A stretch of 64,000 nucleotides of DNA from Rhizobiales bacterium dw_265 (GTDB taxonomy: Bacteria; Pseudomonadota; Alphaproteobacteria; Micropepsales; Micropepsaceae). The stretch covers positions 558,001-622,000 of the forward strand of contig JAAVUU010000002.1 of the NCBI GenBank assembly GCA_018449595.1, in the 5' to 3' direction. Under the pieces are notes generated by a model. That model was not told where the DNA came from. It searched no databases and saw nothing but the letters and a program-made list of their open reading frames with translations. Position numbers and translations under genes: made by a program. Position 1 is the stretch's first letter. Each line of letters starts with the position of its first letter. Of the stretch, positions 10,032 through 18,143 are shown in pieces.

Positions 10032-10403
10032 TCAATAGAGCGTCATCATCAGGCGAAACAACGGCGTGATAGCGAAGACTCCGAAAAGCATCCCCGCAAC
10101 TGCGCCACCGGCGGCGGACCATATTAGTGAGCGCCGCTGCCGCTCTGCAGTACGAGCAGATTGCATGGTGCGGGTGAGATCGCTGATAGCCTGGCGGAGC
10201 GCATCCCGGCCGATGAGGATAGTCTCGCGGTCCTGGCGCCGGGCGTCGGTGGCTGCTTCCGTGATCCTGCGTGCCAGGTCGTCCGGCGTCAGGCCGAAGG
10301 CGGGCGTCTCTACTCGGCGCCTTCCTGGAAATTGCGGACAGACTCCAAGACGAGAACCGCGATGCCCAAACCATCTTATGGCGGCGGCGCGGAAGCCGGG
10401 CGT
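10032..10403 (-). pseudogene. Remnant of a DUF6118-type membrane protein gene (C-terminal part)
   Basis: On the minus strand the frame ending at TGA 10034-10032 reads LTPDDLARRITEAATDARR, then DLTRTMQSARTAERQR, then a membrane helix with GGAVAGMLFGVFAITPLF. This is the layout of the C-terminus of DUF6118 proteins, common on alphaproteobacterial plasmids and islands. The frame is open only back to an in-frame TGA at 10406-10404 and has no ATG, GTG or TTG start, and nothing recognisable precedes LTPDDL. It is read as a 5'-truncated fossil. The family call is from memory of the motif. Confidence 0.6.
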
Positions 10404-10470
10404 TCAAGAACCAGGATAGCGGGTAACTCTATTGGTGGGCATGTCTTGAAACAGAAATGGTATCGGACGC

Positions 10471-10821
10471 CTAGCCATCGTCTGTGACGGTTTCATTGAT
10501 CGCCATGACGGCCGCCTTCAACGGCTGCAAATGGTCCTGCACGACATTCCAGATGAGCGCGTCCGAAACCCGATGATATTCGTGCCGCAGCACATTGCCG
10601 ATACCCGCGATCTGCGGCCAGGGAATTTGCGGCTGCGTCGCCTGAAGATCGGCGGGGAGGCGGCGAACCGCTTCCGAAATAATCTCGATAGCGCGCTCGA
10701 TGGCGTGCCGCATCAGCCAGTCAGTCCGATAGTCGTCCAAACCCTTGCCATGGGTGGCGCTCTCGACGCCGTCAATCGCATCAAGAATGGCCCGCAGGGC
10801 GGGACGGACCAACCGGCTCAT
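10471..10821 (-). CDS. hepT: HepT-like toxin (DUF86, HEPN fold)
   Basis: The protein is 116 aa. It starts at an ATG that overlaps the antitoxin stop (TGATG) and continues SRLVRPALRAILDAIDGVE. In MntA-HepT systems this HEPN protein is an RNase toxin, neutralised when MntA AMPylates a tyrosine in the R-X4-6-H-X-Y motif. The matching stretch here is GIGNVLRHEYHRV: H-E-Y is present, but the only nearby arginine is directly before the histidine. That is a compact form seen in one DUF86 subfamily, not the canonical spacing. It is co-transcribed with mntA immediately upstream. The pair probably stabilises the surrounding mobile segment. Confidence 0.85.
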   Translation of the reverse strand: MSRLVRPALRAILDAIDGVESATHGKGLDDYRTDWLMRHAIERAIEIISEAVRRLPADLQATQPQIPWPQIAGIGNVLRHEYHRVSDALIWNVVQDHLQPLKAAVMAINETVTDDG

Positions 10822-11117
10822 CAAAAAACCCGTTCGGCGGACGCTTCGATACGGTCGCGCAGCAATGGGTCCAGGCTATCGCGGGTGGTCACATCCACGC
10901 TCACGCCCAGGCGCTGTTCCAGCAATTGTTTGATCCCGACAAGCTGGATCAGGGAAAAACGGCTGGTCCGGTCATAGTCCAGAAAAAGGTCCAGATCGCT
11001 TTCCGGCGTGGCCTGATCCCGCGCAGTCGAACCGAATAGATACAAGGCCGTCGCACCCAGCGCCTTGACGGCATCGGACTGTTCCTTCAGGGCGATTATG
11101 GCGGCGTTCCGGTTCAT
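10821..11117 (-). CDS. mntA: MntA-type nucleotidyltransferase antitoxin
   Basis: The protein is 98 aa from the ATG at 11117, with a purine-rich GGAGGGG just upstream as ribosome binding site. It carries the minimal nucleotidyltransferase signature GSTARDQATPESDLDLFLDY (GS-X10-DXD, about residues 29-48), the active site that uses ATP to AMPylate HepT. It is first in a two-gene operon and shares TGATG with hepT. The gene is typical in length for the family. The strong promoter region should lie in 11118-11200. Confidence 0.88.
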   Translation of the reverse strand: MNRNAAIIALKEQSDAVKALGATALYLFGSTARDQATPESDLDLFLDYDRTSRFSLIQLVGIKQLLEQRLGVSVDVTTRDSLDPLLRDRIEASAERVF

Positions 11118-11367
11118 GGCCCCTCCTTACCATTTCAAACCTTACCATGCCATCCTGCCATGGCGTTAACCGCGCCCCGCTGTGGGTAACGGCCGTCGGA
11201 CTGTTATCTTCAGTAAATTCTTCGATCCCTTACTCGGTTCTTTACTCGGCACCGAATGCCCCCTTGCGCCGGAATGCCCCGTGGGCATTTCGTGAGATTG
11301 GGAAGCCAAGAGGTGTCTATGCCGTCTTCGTATGTCGAAGCCTACCCAGCGAAAGCCAATTTGCTAT

Positions 11368-11423
11368 GGGCAACGGCCCGGCGAAGCGGCACGCAAGCAG
11401 CCAGCGCAGGCGGGCCGTTGCCC
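11368..11423. repeat. Perfect 13-bp inverted repeat with 30-nt loop
   Basis: GGGCAACGGCCCG (11368-11380) is the exact reverse complement of CGGGCCGTTGCCC (11411-11423). The loop holds direct GC-rich motifs (GCGAAGCGGC, GCAAGCAGCC). No T-run follows on either side, so it does not look like an intrinsic terminator. Confidence 0.9.
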
Positions 11424-11479
11424 ACAGTCCCGCCAGCCAGTTCGGTTTTTGCCGATCACGCTTGCCGCTCCCTCAGCCT

Positions 11480-11551
11480 GCCGGAGCCACGCTCTTGCCC
11501 TATCAAGGCGGCGCGAAGAGCTGGCCGCCTTGACAGGGCGGCGGCTCCGGC
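11480..11551. repeat. Long nested inverted repeat (23 paired positions)
   Basis: GCCGGAGCC (11480-11488) pairs with GGCTCCGGC (11543-11551). GCCCT-A-TCAAGGCGG (11497-11511) pairs with CCGCCTTGA-C-AGGGC (11525-11539), with one A/C mismatch. The loop is 13 nt. Two asymmetric internal bulges separate the inner and outer stems. It lies 57 bp right of the other inverted repeat. Confidence 0.88.
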
Positions 11552-11794
11552 AAGAAGCTGGGAGCAGCAACGGCGGTTTGTGTCTCGCGGGCGAGACCAT
11601 TCGTCAATGGCACCGCTCTACGATATTCAACCCATATCGCGCCACCAGCCGCCATTCGCGCTTGTAACTGCGCCTATCCGCGCTTTTGAAAGTATTTGCC
11701 GCCCTATCTGCGCCAAAACCCTCTGTCGGCTGAACTGCTCTTGTGCGGTCATAACGCGCTGACCATGTTGACCCGCGATCCCTCAAGGCGTGAC

Positions 11795-12055
11795 ATGGCA
11801 AGCCCTGGCAAAGACAAAATCCTCCGCCTCAAGACGGTGCTGGAGCGTTGCGGTCTCAGCCGCTCCACCATCTATCGCAAGATGCAGGAAGGAACCTTTC
11901 CCAGACAGGAACGGATCAGCGAGCATTGCGCGGGCTGGAGAGAATCCGAGATTGACCGCTGGATTGCCAGCCCCGCCGGATACCGCCAGCCGCAAGGGGA
12001 TGGCGCGGGGCCGGGCGAGGCGAGCCATTCCTGCGCGCCGTCGCGCCCCAACTAG
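11795..12055 (+). CDS. AlpA-type (MerR-like HTH) phage/island regulator
   Basis: The protein is 86 aa from the ATG at 11795. The core RLKTVLERCGLSRSTIYRKM, GTFPRQERISE, GWRESEIDRWI is the standard AlpA/phage-transcriptional-activator winged-helix domain (about residues 8-60). The family member in prophage CP4-57 controls the integrase and excision. Here it lies upstream of a small ORF and a serine recombinase on the same strand, so a role in switching excision on is the natural inference. The tail after residue 62 is proline/serine-rich and unconserved. Confidence 0.85.
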   Translation: MASPGKDKILRLKTVLERCGLSRSTIYRKMQEGTFPRQERISEHCAGWRESEIDRWIASPAGYRQPQGDGAGPGEASHSCAPSRPN

Positions 12056-12070
12056 GCTGAGGCGGGAGAC

Positions 12071-12316
12071 ATGGCCCGGCCACCCCGTTCCAAACCGGAT
12101 GCCGGCGCCGTAACGTCTTGCACGGACTCGCCTTTCGCGGTGCGCAAACGGGACAAAGATGAGAACGCTCGGCCAAATGATCAGGCGCCGCGCGTCATTA
12201 TGGACTTTCCCAAAAACTTTCCGATCACGCAGATTGAGATTGAGGTCATTGCCGCGCTGCTGGACGATTGCGAATCGTTGTTTTCCGATCAAGCCGAGAC
12301 GCAAGAACAACCATGA
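12071..12316 (+). CDS. Small hypothetical protein coupled to the recombinase
   Basis: The protein is 81 aa from the ATG at 12071; a shorter 38-aa version from the ATG at 12200 (MDFPKNFPITQIEIEVIAAL) is possible. The stop overlaps the recombinase start as ATGA, so translation is probably coupled. The C-terminal part is acidic (LLDDCESLFSDQAETQE), while the N-terminal part is basic and low in complexity. I do not recognise a family. The position just before a large serine recombinase would suit a recombination-directionality or accessory factor, but nothing in the sequence proves it. Confidence 0.55.
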   Translation: MARPPRSKPDAGAVTSCTDSPFAVRKRDKDENARPNDQAPRVIMDFPKNFPITQIEIEVIAALLDDCESLFSDQAETQEQP

Positions 12317-13953
12317 CCAAGCGCGTTGCCATCTACGCCCGTGTCTCCACCGTCCGCCAGGCCGAGAACGACATTTCCATCCCCGACCAGTTGGCCCAGG
12401 CCCGGCGCTATTGCGATGGCAAGGGTTGGGTGGCGGTGCGCGAGTTTATCGATCCCGGCGCCAGCGCCAGAGATGACAAACGCCCAGAACTGCAACGTCT
12501 CATGGAAACCGCCTGCACCGATCCATCGCCTTTCGATGTGGTGCTGGTTCACAGTCAGTCGCGCTTCTTCCGCGATACCGCCGGTTATGTGTTCTACAAG
12601 CGCCGTCTTGAGAAGCATGGCGTCTCTCTGGTCTCCATGACCCAGGACTTCGGCAACGGCCCTGCTGCGGACTTTGCCGAAACCATCATCGCCGCCGCCG
12701 ATACCCTGCACAGCGCCGAGAACGCCAAGCATGTCTCCCGCACCATGCTGGCGAATGCCCGGCAGGGTTTCTGGAACGGTTCGCGCCCACCCTTCGGATA
12801 CAAGACCGTCGAGGTCGAGAAGCGCGGCCAGAAGGTCAAGAAGCGCCTGGAGATTGACGAGCGCGAAGCCGCCACCGTCCGCCAGATGTTCAAACTGTTT
12901 CTGGAAGGCGATGGCGAACGCGGCCCCTTGGGCATCAAGGAGATTGCCTCCTGGCTCAACCGCCACGGCTTTCGCAACAAGCGGGGCAATCCCTTCTTCA
13001 CCAGTTGCGTCCATCGCATCCTGACGCGGGAAACCTATACCGGCCTCTCGCACTGGAATCGCTGTGACAGCCGTACCTTCAAGACCAAGTCCAAGGACGA
13101 ATGGGTTGCCATCCAGGTGCCCTCCATTATCGAGCCCGCGATATTCCACAAAGTCCAAAGCCTCATGCACAACCGCAGAGCCACCATCACCGGGTCCAGG
13201 CTCATCACCAGCGATGTTCTGTTGACGGGCGTGGCCCGCTGCCAATGTTGCGGCGCAGCCCTGATGATCGGCACCGGCAAGAGCGGACGCTATCGCTCCT
13301 ATGTCTGCTCCAACCGCAGGCTCAAGGGAGCCTCCGCCTGCCGGATGCCTACGTCCATCCCCGAAGCGGAACTGGACAAGTTGGTTCTTGGCGCCCTGGC
13401 GGACGAGATCATCACCCCAGAACGGCTGGTGGTCACGATCCGCGAGGCCCTGCGCCATCGCCGGGAGCGGGCCTCACAGACCGCCGCCAAGCGCCAGACC
13501 CTCAAGCTCGCCCTCAAGAATGTGGAAGCGCAGATCGAAAGGCTGGTCTCGGCGGTTGCCGCCGGCACCATCCCCGACATGGCCCTGGTGCGCGGCAAAT
13601 TGGAGCAGTTCGGGGCCGAACGGGACGAGTGCCACCGCCATCTGGTGCTTCTGGACCAGAACCTTCCCGAACTGCGTCAGGGATTCTCCAACCAACAGGC
13701 CAGGTTCATCGCCGCCACCCTGAAACGCCGCCTCTTGGACGCCCCAAGGCCCATCCAGCGCCATTTTGTGCGCGGGCTAGTGTCCAGCATCGTGGTCAAC
13801 AGGGAGGCTATTGTGATCTCCGGGTCCAAGGTGGCCCTGGCCGCCTGTGCGTCCAACCCGGACAGCTTGGCATCCGTGCCCAGCTATGTACCCAAATGGT
13901 GCGCCCTGGGGGAGTCGAACCCCCCTTGCAGGAATGAAAATCCTGTGTCCTAA
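12313..13953 (+). CDS. Large serine recombinase (site-specific integrase/invertase family)
   Basis: The protein is 546 aa from the ATG at 12313, which overlaps the previous stop. The N-terminal resolvase domain (residues 4-150) contains YARVSTVRQAEND with the nucleophile Ser, then the region VLVHSQSRFFRD with the catalytic Arg. The recombinase domain (about 160-290) has PPFGYK and the zinc-ribbon domain (about 305-345) has CQCCG...YVCSNRR...C. A coiled-coil stretch follows (about 390-450). The last ~20 residues (CALGESNPP...) are translated from the opposite strand of the tRNA-Glu gene, so the frame reads across the element/tRNA junction. Likely the integrase of the small island to its left. 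Confidence 0.9.
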   Translation: MTKRVAIYARVSTVRQAENDISIPDQLAQARRYCDGKGWVAVREFIDPGASARDDKRPELQRLMETACTDPSPFDVVLVHSQSRFFRDTAGYVFYKRRLEKHGVSLVSMTQDFGNGPAADFAETIIAAADTLHSAENAKHVSRTMLANARQGFWNGSRPPFGYKTVEVEKRGQKVKKRLEIDEREAATVRQMFKLFLEGDGERGPLGIKEIASWLNRHGFRNKRGNPFFTSCVHRILTRETYTGLSHWNRCDSRTFKTKSKDEWVAIQVPSIIEPAIFHKVQSLMHNRRATITGSRLITSDVLLTGVARCQCCGAALMIGTGKSGRYRSYVCSNRRLKGASACRMPTSIPEAELDKLVLGALADEIITPERLVVTIREALRHRRERASQTAAKRQTLKLALKNVEAQIERLVSAVAAGTIPDMALVRGKLEQFGAERDECHRHLVLLDQNLPELRQGFSNQQARFIAATLKRRLLDAPRPIQRHFVRGLVSSIVVNREAIVISGSKVALAACASNPDSLASVPSYVPKWCALGESNPPCRNENPVS

Positions 13954-13971
13954 CCGATAGACGAAGGGCGC
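13897..13971 (-). tRNA. tRNA-Glu (anticodon TTC)
   Basis: On the minus strand a 75-nt cloverleaf starts at 13971. The acceptor GCGCCCT pairs with AGGGCGC, and CCA is encoded at 13899-13897. The anticodon stem is CAGGA/TCCTG with loop TTTTCAT, giving TTC, and the T-arm contains GGTTCGACTCC. The gene is intact. Its 3' end faces the recombinase, which reads through it on the other strand. Confidence 0.95.
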
Positions 13972-14020
13972 CACCGGAGGCGGGCGTGATACCGGCCAAA
14001 TCCGGCTTTTGCAACCCAAA

Positions 14021-15805
14021 TCAAGCGCCTGCGGCCGCAGCGTCCTCTATTTCCAGTTGCACCCGGATGCGGCCGTTCCAGTCGTCCTGGCGCAGCCGTC
14101 CGGCGACATGGACCTGCGCCCCGCGCGATCCCAGCAGGCCGTCCCCCAGCGCCGTGCCGACGGCCCGGAAGGCGATGGCGTCCAGCACGCTGCCGTCGCC
14201 GCCCGCCAGCCGCAGCTTCACATGGGCTTTCCCCACCACGTCGGCAAAGGCGACGCGGACATTGGGCAGCCCCAGCAGCGGTTCGGGATTGCCCGCGCCA
14301 TAGGGCCCGGCCTGGGCGATCTCCTGCACCAGGGCGATATTGGCCCCGGCCGGCGACGACACCGCGTCGAGATACAAATCGTTGGCCGCCGCCAGTGCGG
14401 GGCCGGCGCCGCTGAACCGCGCCTCGATGAATTTGCGAAAGCCCTCCAGTTGCGCCGCGGTCAGCGAGAAGCCCGCCGCCATGGCATGACCGCCGCCATA
14501 TTCGATCGCCTGCGCCTCGGCCGCGGCGCGAATGATGCCGCCCACGTCAATGCCGGGGATCGAGCGCGCCGAGCCCCTGCCCATGCCGCCTTCGAACCCC
14601 GCCACGAAAGCGGGCTTGCCGAAGCGTTCCTTCAGTCGTCCCGCCACGATGCCGACCACGCCGGGATGCCAGCCCTCGCCCGCGACCAGGATGAAAGGCG
14701 CATTGGCCTGGGTCGCCGCCATGGCGATGGCCTCTTCCAGGATCAGTTTTTCGATGGCCTGGCGTTCCCTGTTGTGCAGGTCCATCTGCAGCGCCAGTTC
14801 GCCCGCCTTCTGCGGATCGCGCGCCGTCAGCAGGTCCACCCCCAGCGAGGAGCGTCCGACCCGGCCCCCCGCATTGATGCGCGGCCCGAAGACAAAGCCG
14901 AGGGTGTAGGGCGTGAAGGGGCCCTTGGCGCCCGCCACGCCGGCCAGCGCCGCCAGGCCGGGCCGCGACAGGGCGCCGATCTGGCCCAGCCCGAAGCGCA
15001 CAAAGGCGCGGTTGACGCCCAGCAACGGCACCACATCGCAGACAGTGGCCAGCCCCACCAGGTCGAGGAATAGCCGCAGGTCGGGCTCCACCAGGCCGCG
15101 TTCCGCATAGAAGCCGCTGTCGCGCAGATGGCGGTTCAGCGCCACCAGAAACAGGAAACTCACCCCCGCCGCGCACAGATGCCCCAGCCCGGAGGTATCG
15201 CCCGGCTGGTTGGGATTGACATGCGCCAACGCGGGTGGCGCGACCTCGACCCGATGATGATCCAGCACCACCACGTCCAGACCAAGCGTCCGTGCTTCTT
15301 CCAGCGCCACGATGGCGGCGGCGCCGCAATCCACCGTGATGACCAGCCTCGCGCCTTCGGCGGCCAACACCCGCATGGCGGCGGGCGACGGGCCATAGCC
15401 CTCGGTCATGCGGTCGGGAATATAGATGCGCGGGGCTGCGCCCAGCGCCGACAGGAAGTCCGACAGCAGGGCGGCGGAGGTCGAACCGTCCACATCGTAA
15501 TCGCCGAACACCGCGATCCGTTCGCCGTCCGCCAGCGCCCGCGCGACGCACGCGACAGCCGTCTCCATGTCTTTCAGCACATCGGGATCGGGCAGCAGGG
15601 TCTTCAGCCTGGGCGTCAGGTAATCCGCCGCCTGCGCCAGGGTGACGCCGCGCAAGGCCAGCAGCCGCGACAGCACCGGCGAAATCTCGCGCAGCAATTC
15701 GCGCTCGACCGCCGCGTCTGCGGATTTCAGCAGCCAGCGGCGGCCCGTGAAGGAGCGGGCGACGCCGAACGCCGCCGCGCCTGCCTCGATGGCGGCCTCA
15801 AGCAC
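14021..15805 (-). CDS. recJ: Single-stranded-DNA-specific exonuclease RecJ
   Basis: The protein is 594 aa from a GTG start at 15805 that lies inside the end of glpX (8-bp overlap). It degrades single-stranded DNA 5'-3' in recombination and mismatch repair. The DHH phosphoesterase core shows DYDVDGS at residues 102-108, ITVDCG at 156-161 and VLDHH at 180-184. The DHHA1 nucleic-acid-binding domain contains GRGSARS and EYGGGHAMAAG. A C-terminal OB-like domain completes the usual length. It is the last gene of the alaC-hom-glpX-recJ run, a common order in alphaproteobacteria. Confidence 0.96.
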   Translation of the reverse strand: MLEAAIEAGAAAFGVARSFTGRRWLLKSADAAVERELLREISPVLSRLLALRGVTLAQAADYLTPRLKTLLPDPDVLKDMETAVACVARALADGERIAVFGDYDVDGSTSAALLSDFLSALGAAPRIYIPDRMTEGYGPSPAAMRVLAAEGARLVITVDCGAAAIVALEEARTLGLDVVVLDHHRVEVAPPALAHVNPNQPGDTSGLGHLCAAGVSFLFLVALNRHLRDSGFYAERGLVEPDLRLFLDLVGLATVCDVVPLLGVNRAFVRFGLGQIGALSRPGLAALAGVAGAKGPFTPYTLGFVFGPRINAGGRVGRSSLGVDLLTARDPQKAGELALQMDLHNRERQAIEKLILEEAIAMAATQANAPFILVAGEGWHPGVVGIVAGRLKERFGKPAFVAGFEGGMGRGSARSIPGIDVGGIIRAAAEAQAIEYGGGHAMAAGFSLTAAQLEGFRKFIEARFSGAGPALAAANDLYLDAVSSPAGANIALVQEIAQAGPYGAGNPEPLLGLPNVRVAFADVVGKAHVKLRLAGGDGSVLDAIAFRAVGTALGDGLLGSRGAQVHVAGRLRQDDWNGRIRVQLEIEDAAAAGA

Positions 15806-16778
15806 TCTTGATGCGGTGGCGTGCCTTGATCCAGCGCACCGTGCCGGTGGCCGAGCGCATCACCACGCTTTCGGTGGTGTAATAGCCGCCTTCGCGATGC
15901 ACGCCCTTCAGCATCGAGCCGTCGGTGACGCCGGTGGCCGAGAACACCACATCGCCCGACACCAGTTCCATCAGGCCGTATTTGCGGTTCAGGTCCGTGA
16001 CGCCCCACTTGGCGGCGCGGGCGCGTTCGTCGTCGTTGCGGAACACCAGGCGGCCCTGCATCTGGCCGCCGATGCAGCGCAGCGCCGCCGCCGCCAGCAC
16101 GCCTTCGGGGGCGCCGCCCTGGCCGATATAGATGTCCACGCCGGTGGCGGGATCGGTGGTTTCTATGACGCCTGCGACATCGCCGTCGGTGATCAGCTTG
16201 ACCGAAGCGCCGGCCTTGCGCAGCTTGGCGACCAGCGCCTCATGGCGCGGACGGTCCATCACACAGGCCTTGATGTCGGCGGGGCTGACGCCCTTGGCCT
16301 TGGCCAGGGCATTGATGTTGTCGCCGGGCTCGGCATCGATATCGATCAGGCCCTCGGCATAGCCCGGGCCGATGGCGATCTTGTCCATATAGGTGTCGGG
16401 CGCATTGAGCATGGTGCCGGGTTCGGCCATCGCCATCACCGCCAGCGCATTGGCCATCGCCTTGGCGGTCAGGGTGGTGCCTTCCAGCGGGTCCAGGGCG
16501 ATATCCACCGCCAGTCCGCCCTGCCCCACCTTTTCGCCGATGAACAGCATCGGGGCCTCGTCGCGCTCGCCCTCGCCGATCACCACGGTGCCGGCGATGG
16601 GCAGCATGTTGAAGGCGGCCCGCATCGCTTCCACCGCCGCCTGGTCGGCATCATGCTCATTGCCGCGCCCGATCTGGGCAAAGGCGGCGATGGCGGCGGC
16701 CTCGGTGACGCGCACCGCCTCCAGCGCGAAAGAACGGTCCAGCGGCTTTTCCTGGGAGGGCGGGCGTATCTCGGTCAT
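15798..16778 (-). CDS. glpX: Class II fructose-1,6-bisphosphatase
   Basis: The protein is 326 aa starting MTEIRPPSQ at 16778, with GAGG seven bases upstream. It hydrolyses fructose-1,6-bisphosphate to fructose-6-phosphate in gluconeogenesis. GlpX motifs are visible: GRGNEHDADQAAVEAM, GEGERDEAPMLFIGE (metal and substrate binding), DPLEGTT and YIGQGGAPEGVLAAAA. The length is normal. It sits between hom (81-bp gap) and recJ (overlap), probably in one transcript. Confidence 0.96.
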   Translation of the reverse strand: MTEIRPPSQEKPLDRSFALEAVRVTEAAAIAAFAQIGRGNEHDADQAAVEAMRAAFNMLPIAGTVVIGEGERDEAPMLFIGEKVGQGGLAVDIALDPLEGTTLTAKAMANALAVMAMAEPGTMLNAPDTYMDKIAIGPGYAEGLIDIDAEPGDNINALAKAKGVSPADIKACVMDRPRHEALVAKLRKAGASVKLITDGDVAGVIETTDPATGVDIYIGQGGAPEGVLAAAALRCIGGQMQGRLVFRNDDERARAAKWGVTDLNRKYGLMELVSGDVVFSATGVTDGSMLKGVHREGGYYTTESVVMRSATGTVRWIKARHRIKSA

Positions 16779-16859
16779 GGGCCTCAATCTTTTTCTTGCA
16801 CAACTGTTAGTCCAGATCGGGTTCAACGACGCGGAGGGAACCGCAGCGGAGTTGAACCT

Positions 16860-18143
16860 TCAAGATTCCATAGGAATCATACAGGGACGCGCCCGCACCT
16901 TGTCGGAAGCGCCGATGGCCTTCAAGGCGCGCTCGACCCGGGCCTGTGGGGTTTCATGGGTAATCATGACAATGGCGACGGGCTCGCCGGGAGCCCTGCC
17001 ACGCTGGATCATGCTTTCGATGGAAACTCCTGAATCGGCAAGGTTTCCGGCGATGGCGGCCAGCACGCCGGGAACATCCAGCACCTCGAAGCGCAGGTAC
17101 CAGGGCGAGGCCGCCGCCTTGCCGTCGGCGCGCTTCAGCGGCTCCAGCCCCGCTGCGGGCCGCCCGAACACCGGGCTGGCGCCGCCGCCGGCCGCGGCCT
17201 CGACAATATCGGCGATCACGGCGCTGGCGGTGGGGGCCTCGCCCGCGCCCCGGCCGGAGAAGAAGAACGACCCCGCCTCGCCCGCATCCACCAAAACGCC
17301 GTTGGCGGCGCCGCTGACGCTGGCCAGAAGCGACGACCGGCGCACCATGGTGGGATGGACCTTCTGGTCAATCGCGTCGCCTACTTTGCGCGCCACCCCC
17401 AGCAGCTTGATGCGATAGCCGAACTCGCTGGCGAAGGCGATGTCGTCGGCGGTGATATGGCTGATGCCTTCCACCGCCACGGCGTCCAGGTCGGGCGCGG
17501 TGCCGAAGGCCAGCGACGCCAGCAGCGCCAGCTTGTGGGCGGTGTCGCCGCCGCCCACATCCAGGGTGGGATCGGCCTCGGCATAGCCCTTGGCCTGGGC
17601 CTCCTTGAGCACGTCGTCGAACGAACGGCCCGAGGCTTCCATCTCGGTCAGGATATAGTTGCAGGTGCCGTTGAGGATGCCCTTCACCGCATCCACGCCA
17701 TGGGCGATCAGGTCTTCGCGCAATACTTTGACAATGGGGATGCCGCCGGCGGCGGCGGCCTCGAATTTCAGGGTGACACCGCGCTTCTCGGCCAGGTCGG
17801 CCAGCACCTTGCCATGTTTGGCCATCAGCGCCTTGTTGGCGGTCACCACATGCTTGCCGTTGTCGAGGGCGGTCTCGACCAGTTGGCGCGCGATGCCCTC
17901 GTCGCCGCCGATCAGTTCCACCACCACATCGGCATCGCCCTTGGCCAGCGACAGCGGATCATCGGTCCAGCCGGTGACGGCAAAGCCGCGCGCCTTTTTG
18001 GCGTCGCGCGCCGACACGCCCACGATCCTGAGGGTGCGGCCGGCACGGCGCGACAGGTCTTCGCCGCGCGCGGTCAGGGCCTTCACCACGCCGCTGCCCA
18101 CTGTGCCGAGCCCGGCGATGGCGATCTTGAACTCCGTGGACAT
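16860..18143 (-). CDS. hom: Homoserine dehydrogenase
   Basis: The protein is 427 aa starting MSTEFKIAIAGLGTVGSGVV, an NAD(P)-binding Rossmann fold (GLGTVG). It reduces aspartate semialdehyde to homoserine for threonine and methionine synthesis. The catalytic domain contains FEAAAAGGIPI, NGTCNYILTEM and YAEADPTLDVGG. A C-terminal ACT domain (about residues 345-425, FEVLDVPGVLAAIAG) implies feedback control, usually by threonine. The start overlaps the alaC stop by one base (TAATG), so the two are translationally coupled. Confidence 0.96.
   Translation of the reverse strand: MSTEFKIAIAGLGTVGSGVVKALTARGEDLSRRAGRTLRIVGVSARDAKKARGFAVTGWTDDPLSLAKGDADVVVELIGGDEGIARQLVETALDNGKHVVTANKALMAKHGKVLADLAEKRGVTLKFEAAAAGGIPIVKVLREDLIAHGVDAVKGILNGTCNYILTEMEASGRSFDDVLKEAQAKGYAEADPTLDVGGGDTAHKLALLASLAFGTAPDLDAVAVEGISHITADDIAFASEFGYRIKLLGVARKVGDAIDQKVHPTMVRRSSLLASVSGAANGVLVDAGEAGSFFFSGRGAGEAPTASAVIADIVEAAAGGGASPVFGRPAAGLEPLKRADGKAAASPWYLRFEVLDVPGVLAAIAGNLADSGVSIESMIQRGRAPGEPVAIVMITHETPQARVERALKAIGASDKVRARPCMIPMES

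Larger units (their letters stand above)
11118..11794. other. 677-bp non-coding stretch of the island
   Basis: No convincing gene was found on either strand; the open frames have low-complexity composition and no recognisable domain. The left part (11118-11250) is AT-richer and presumably holds the mntA promoter. The centre holds two long inverted repeats (11368-11423 and 11480-11551). The right part (11560-11794) precedes the alpA-like gene and should contain its promoter. Confidence 0.5.

Noticed and set aside
11022-11034. AGTCGAACC matching the tRNA T-arm, as a possible att site
   Set aside because: Nine bases only, inside the mntA coding sequence.
11269-11286. CCCCCTTGC..GGAATG, similar to part of tRNA-Glu, as a possible left att site
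   Set aside because: The match is interrupted (CCCCCTTGC-GCC-GGAATG against CCCCCTTGC-A-GGAATG) and not at the tRNA 3' end, so chance is likely.
12289-13458. 389-aa minus-strand open frame antisense to the serine recombinase
   Set aside because: It is a shadow; the recombinase has clear resolvase and zinc-ribbon domains.
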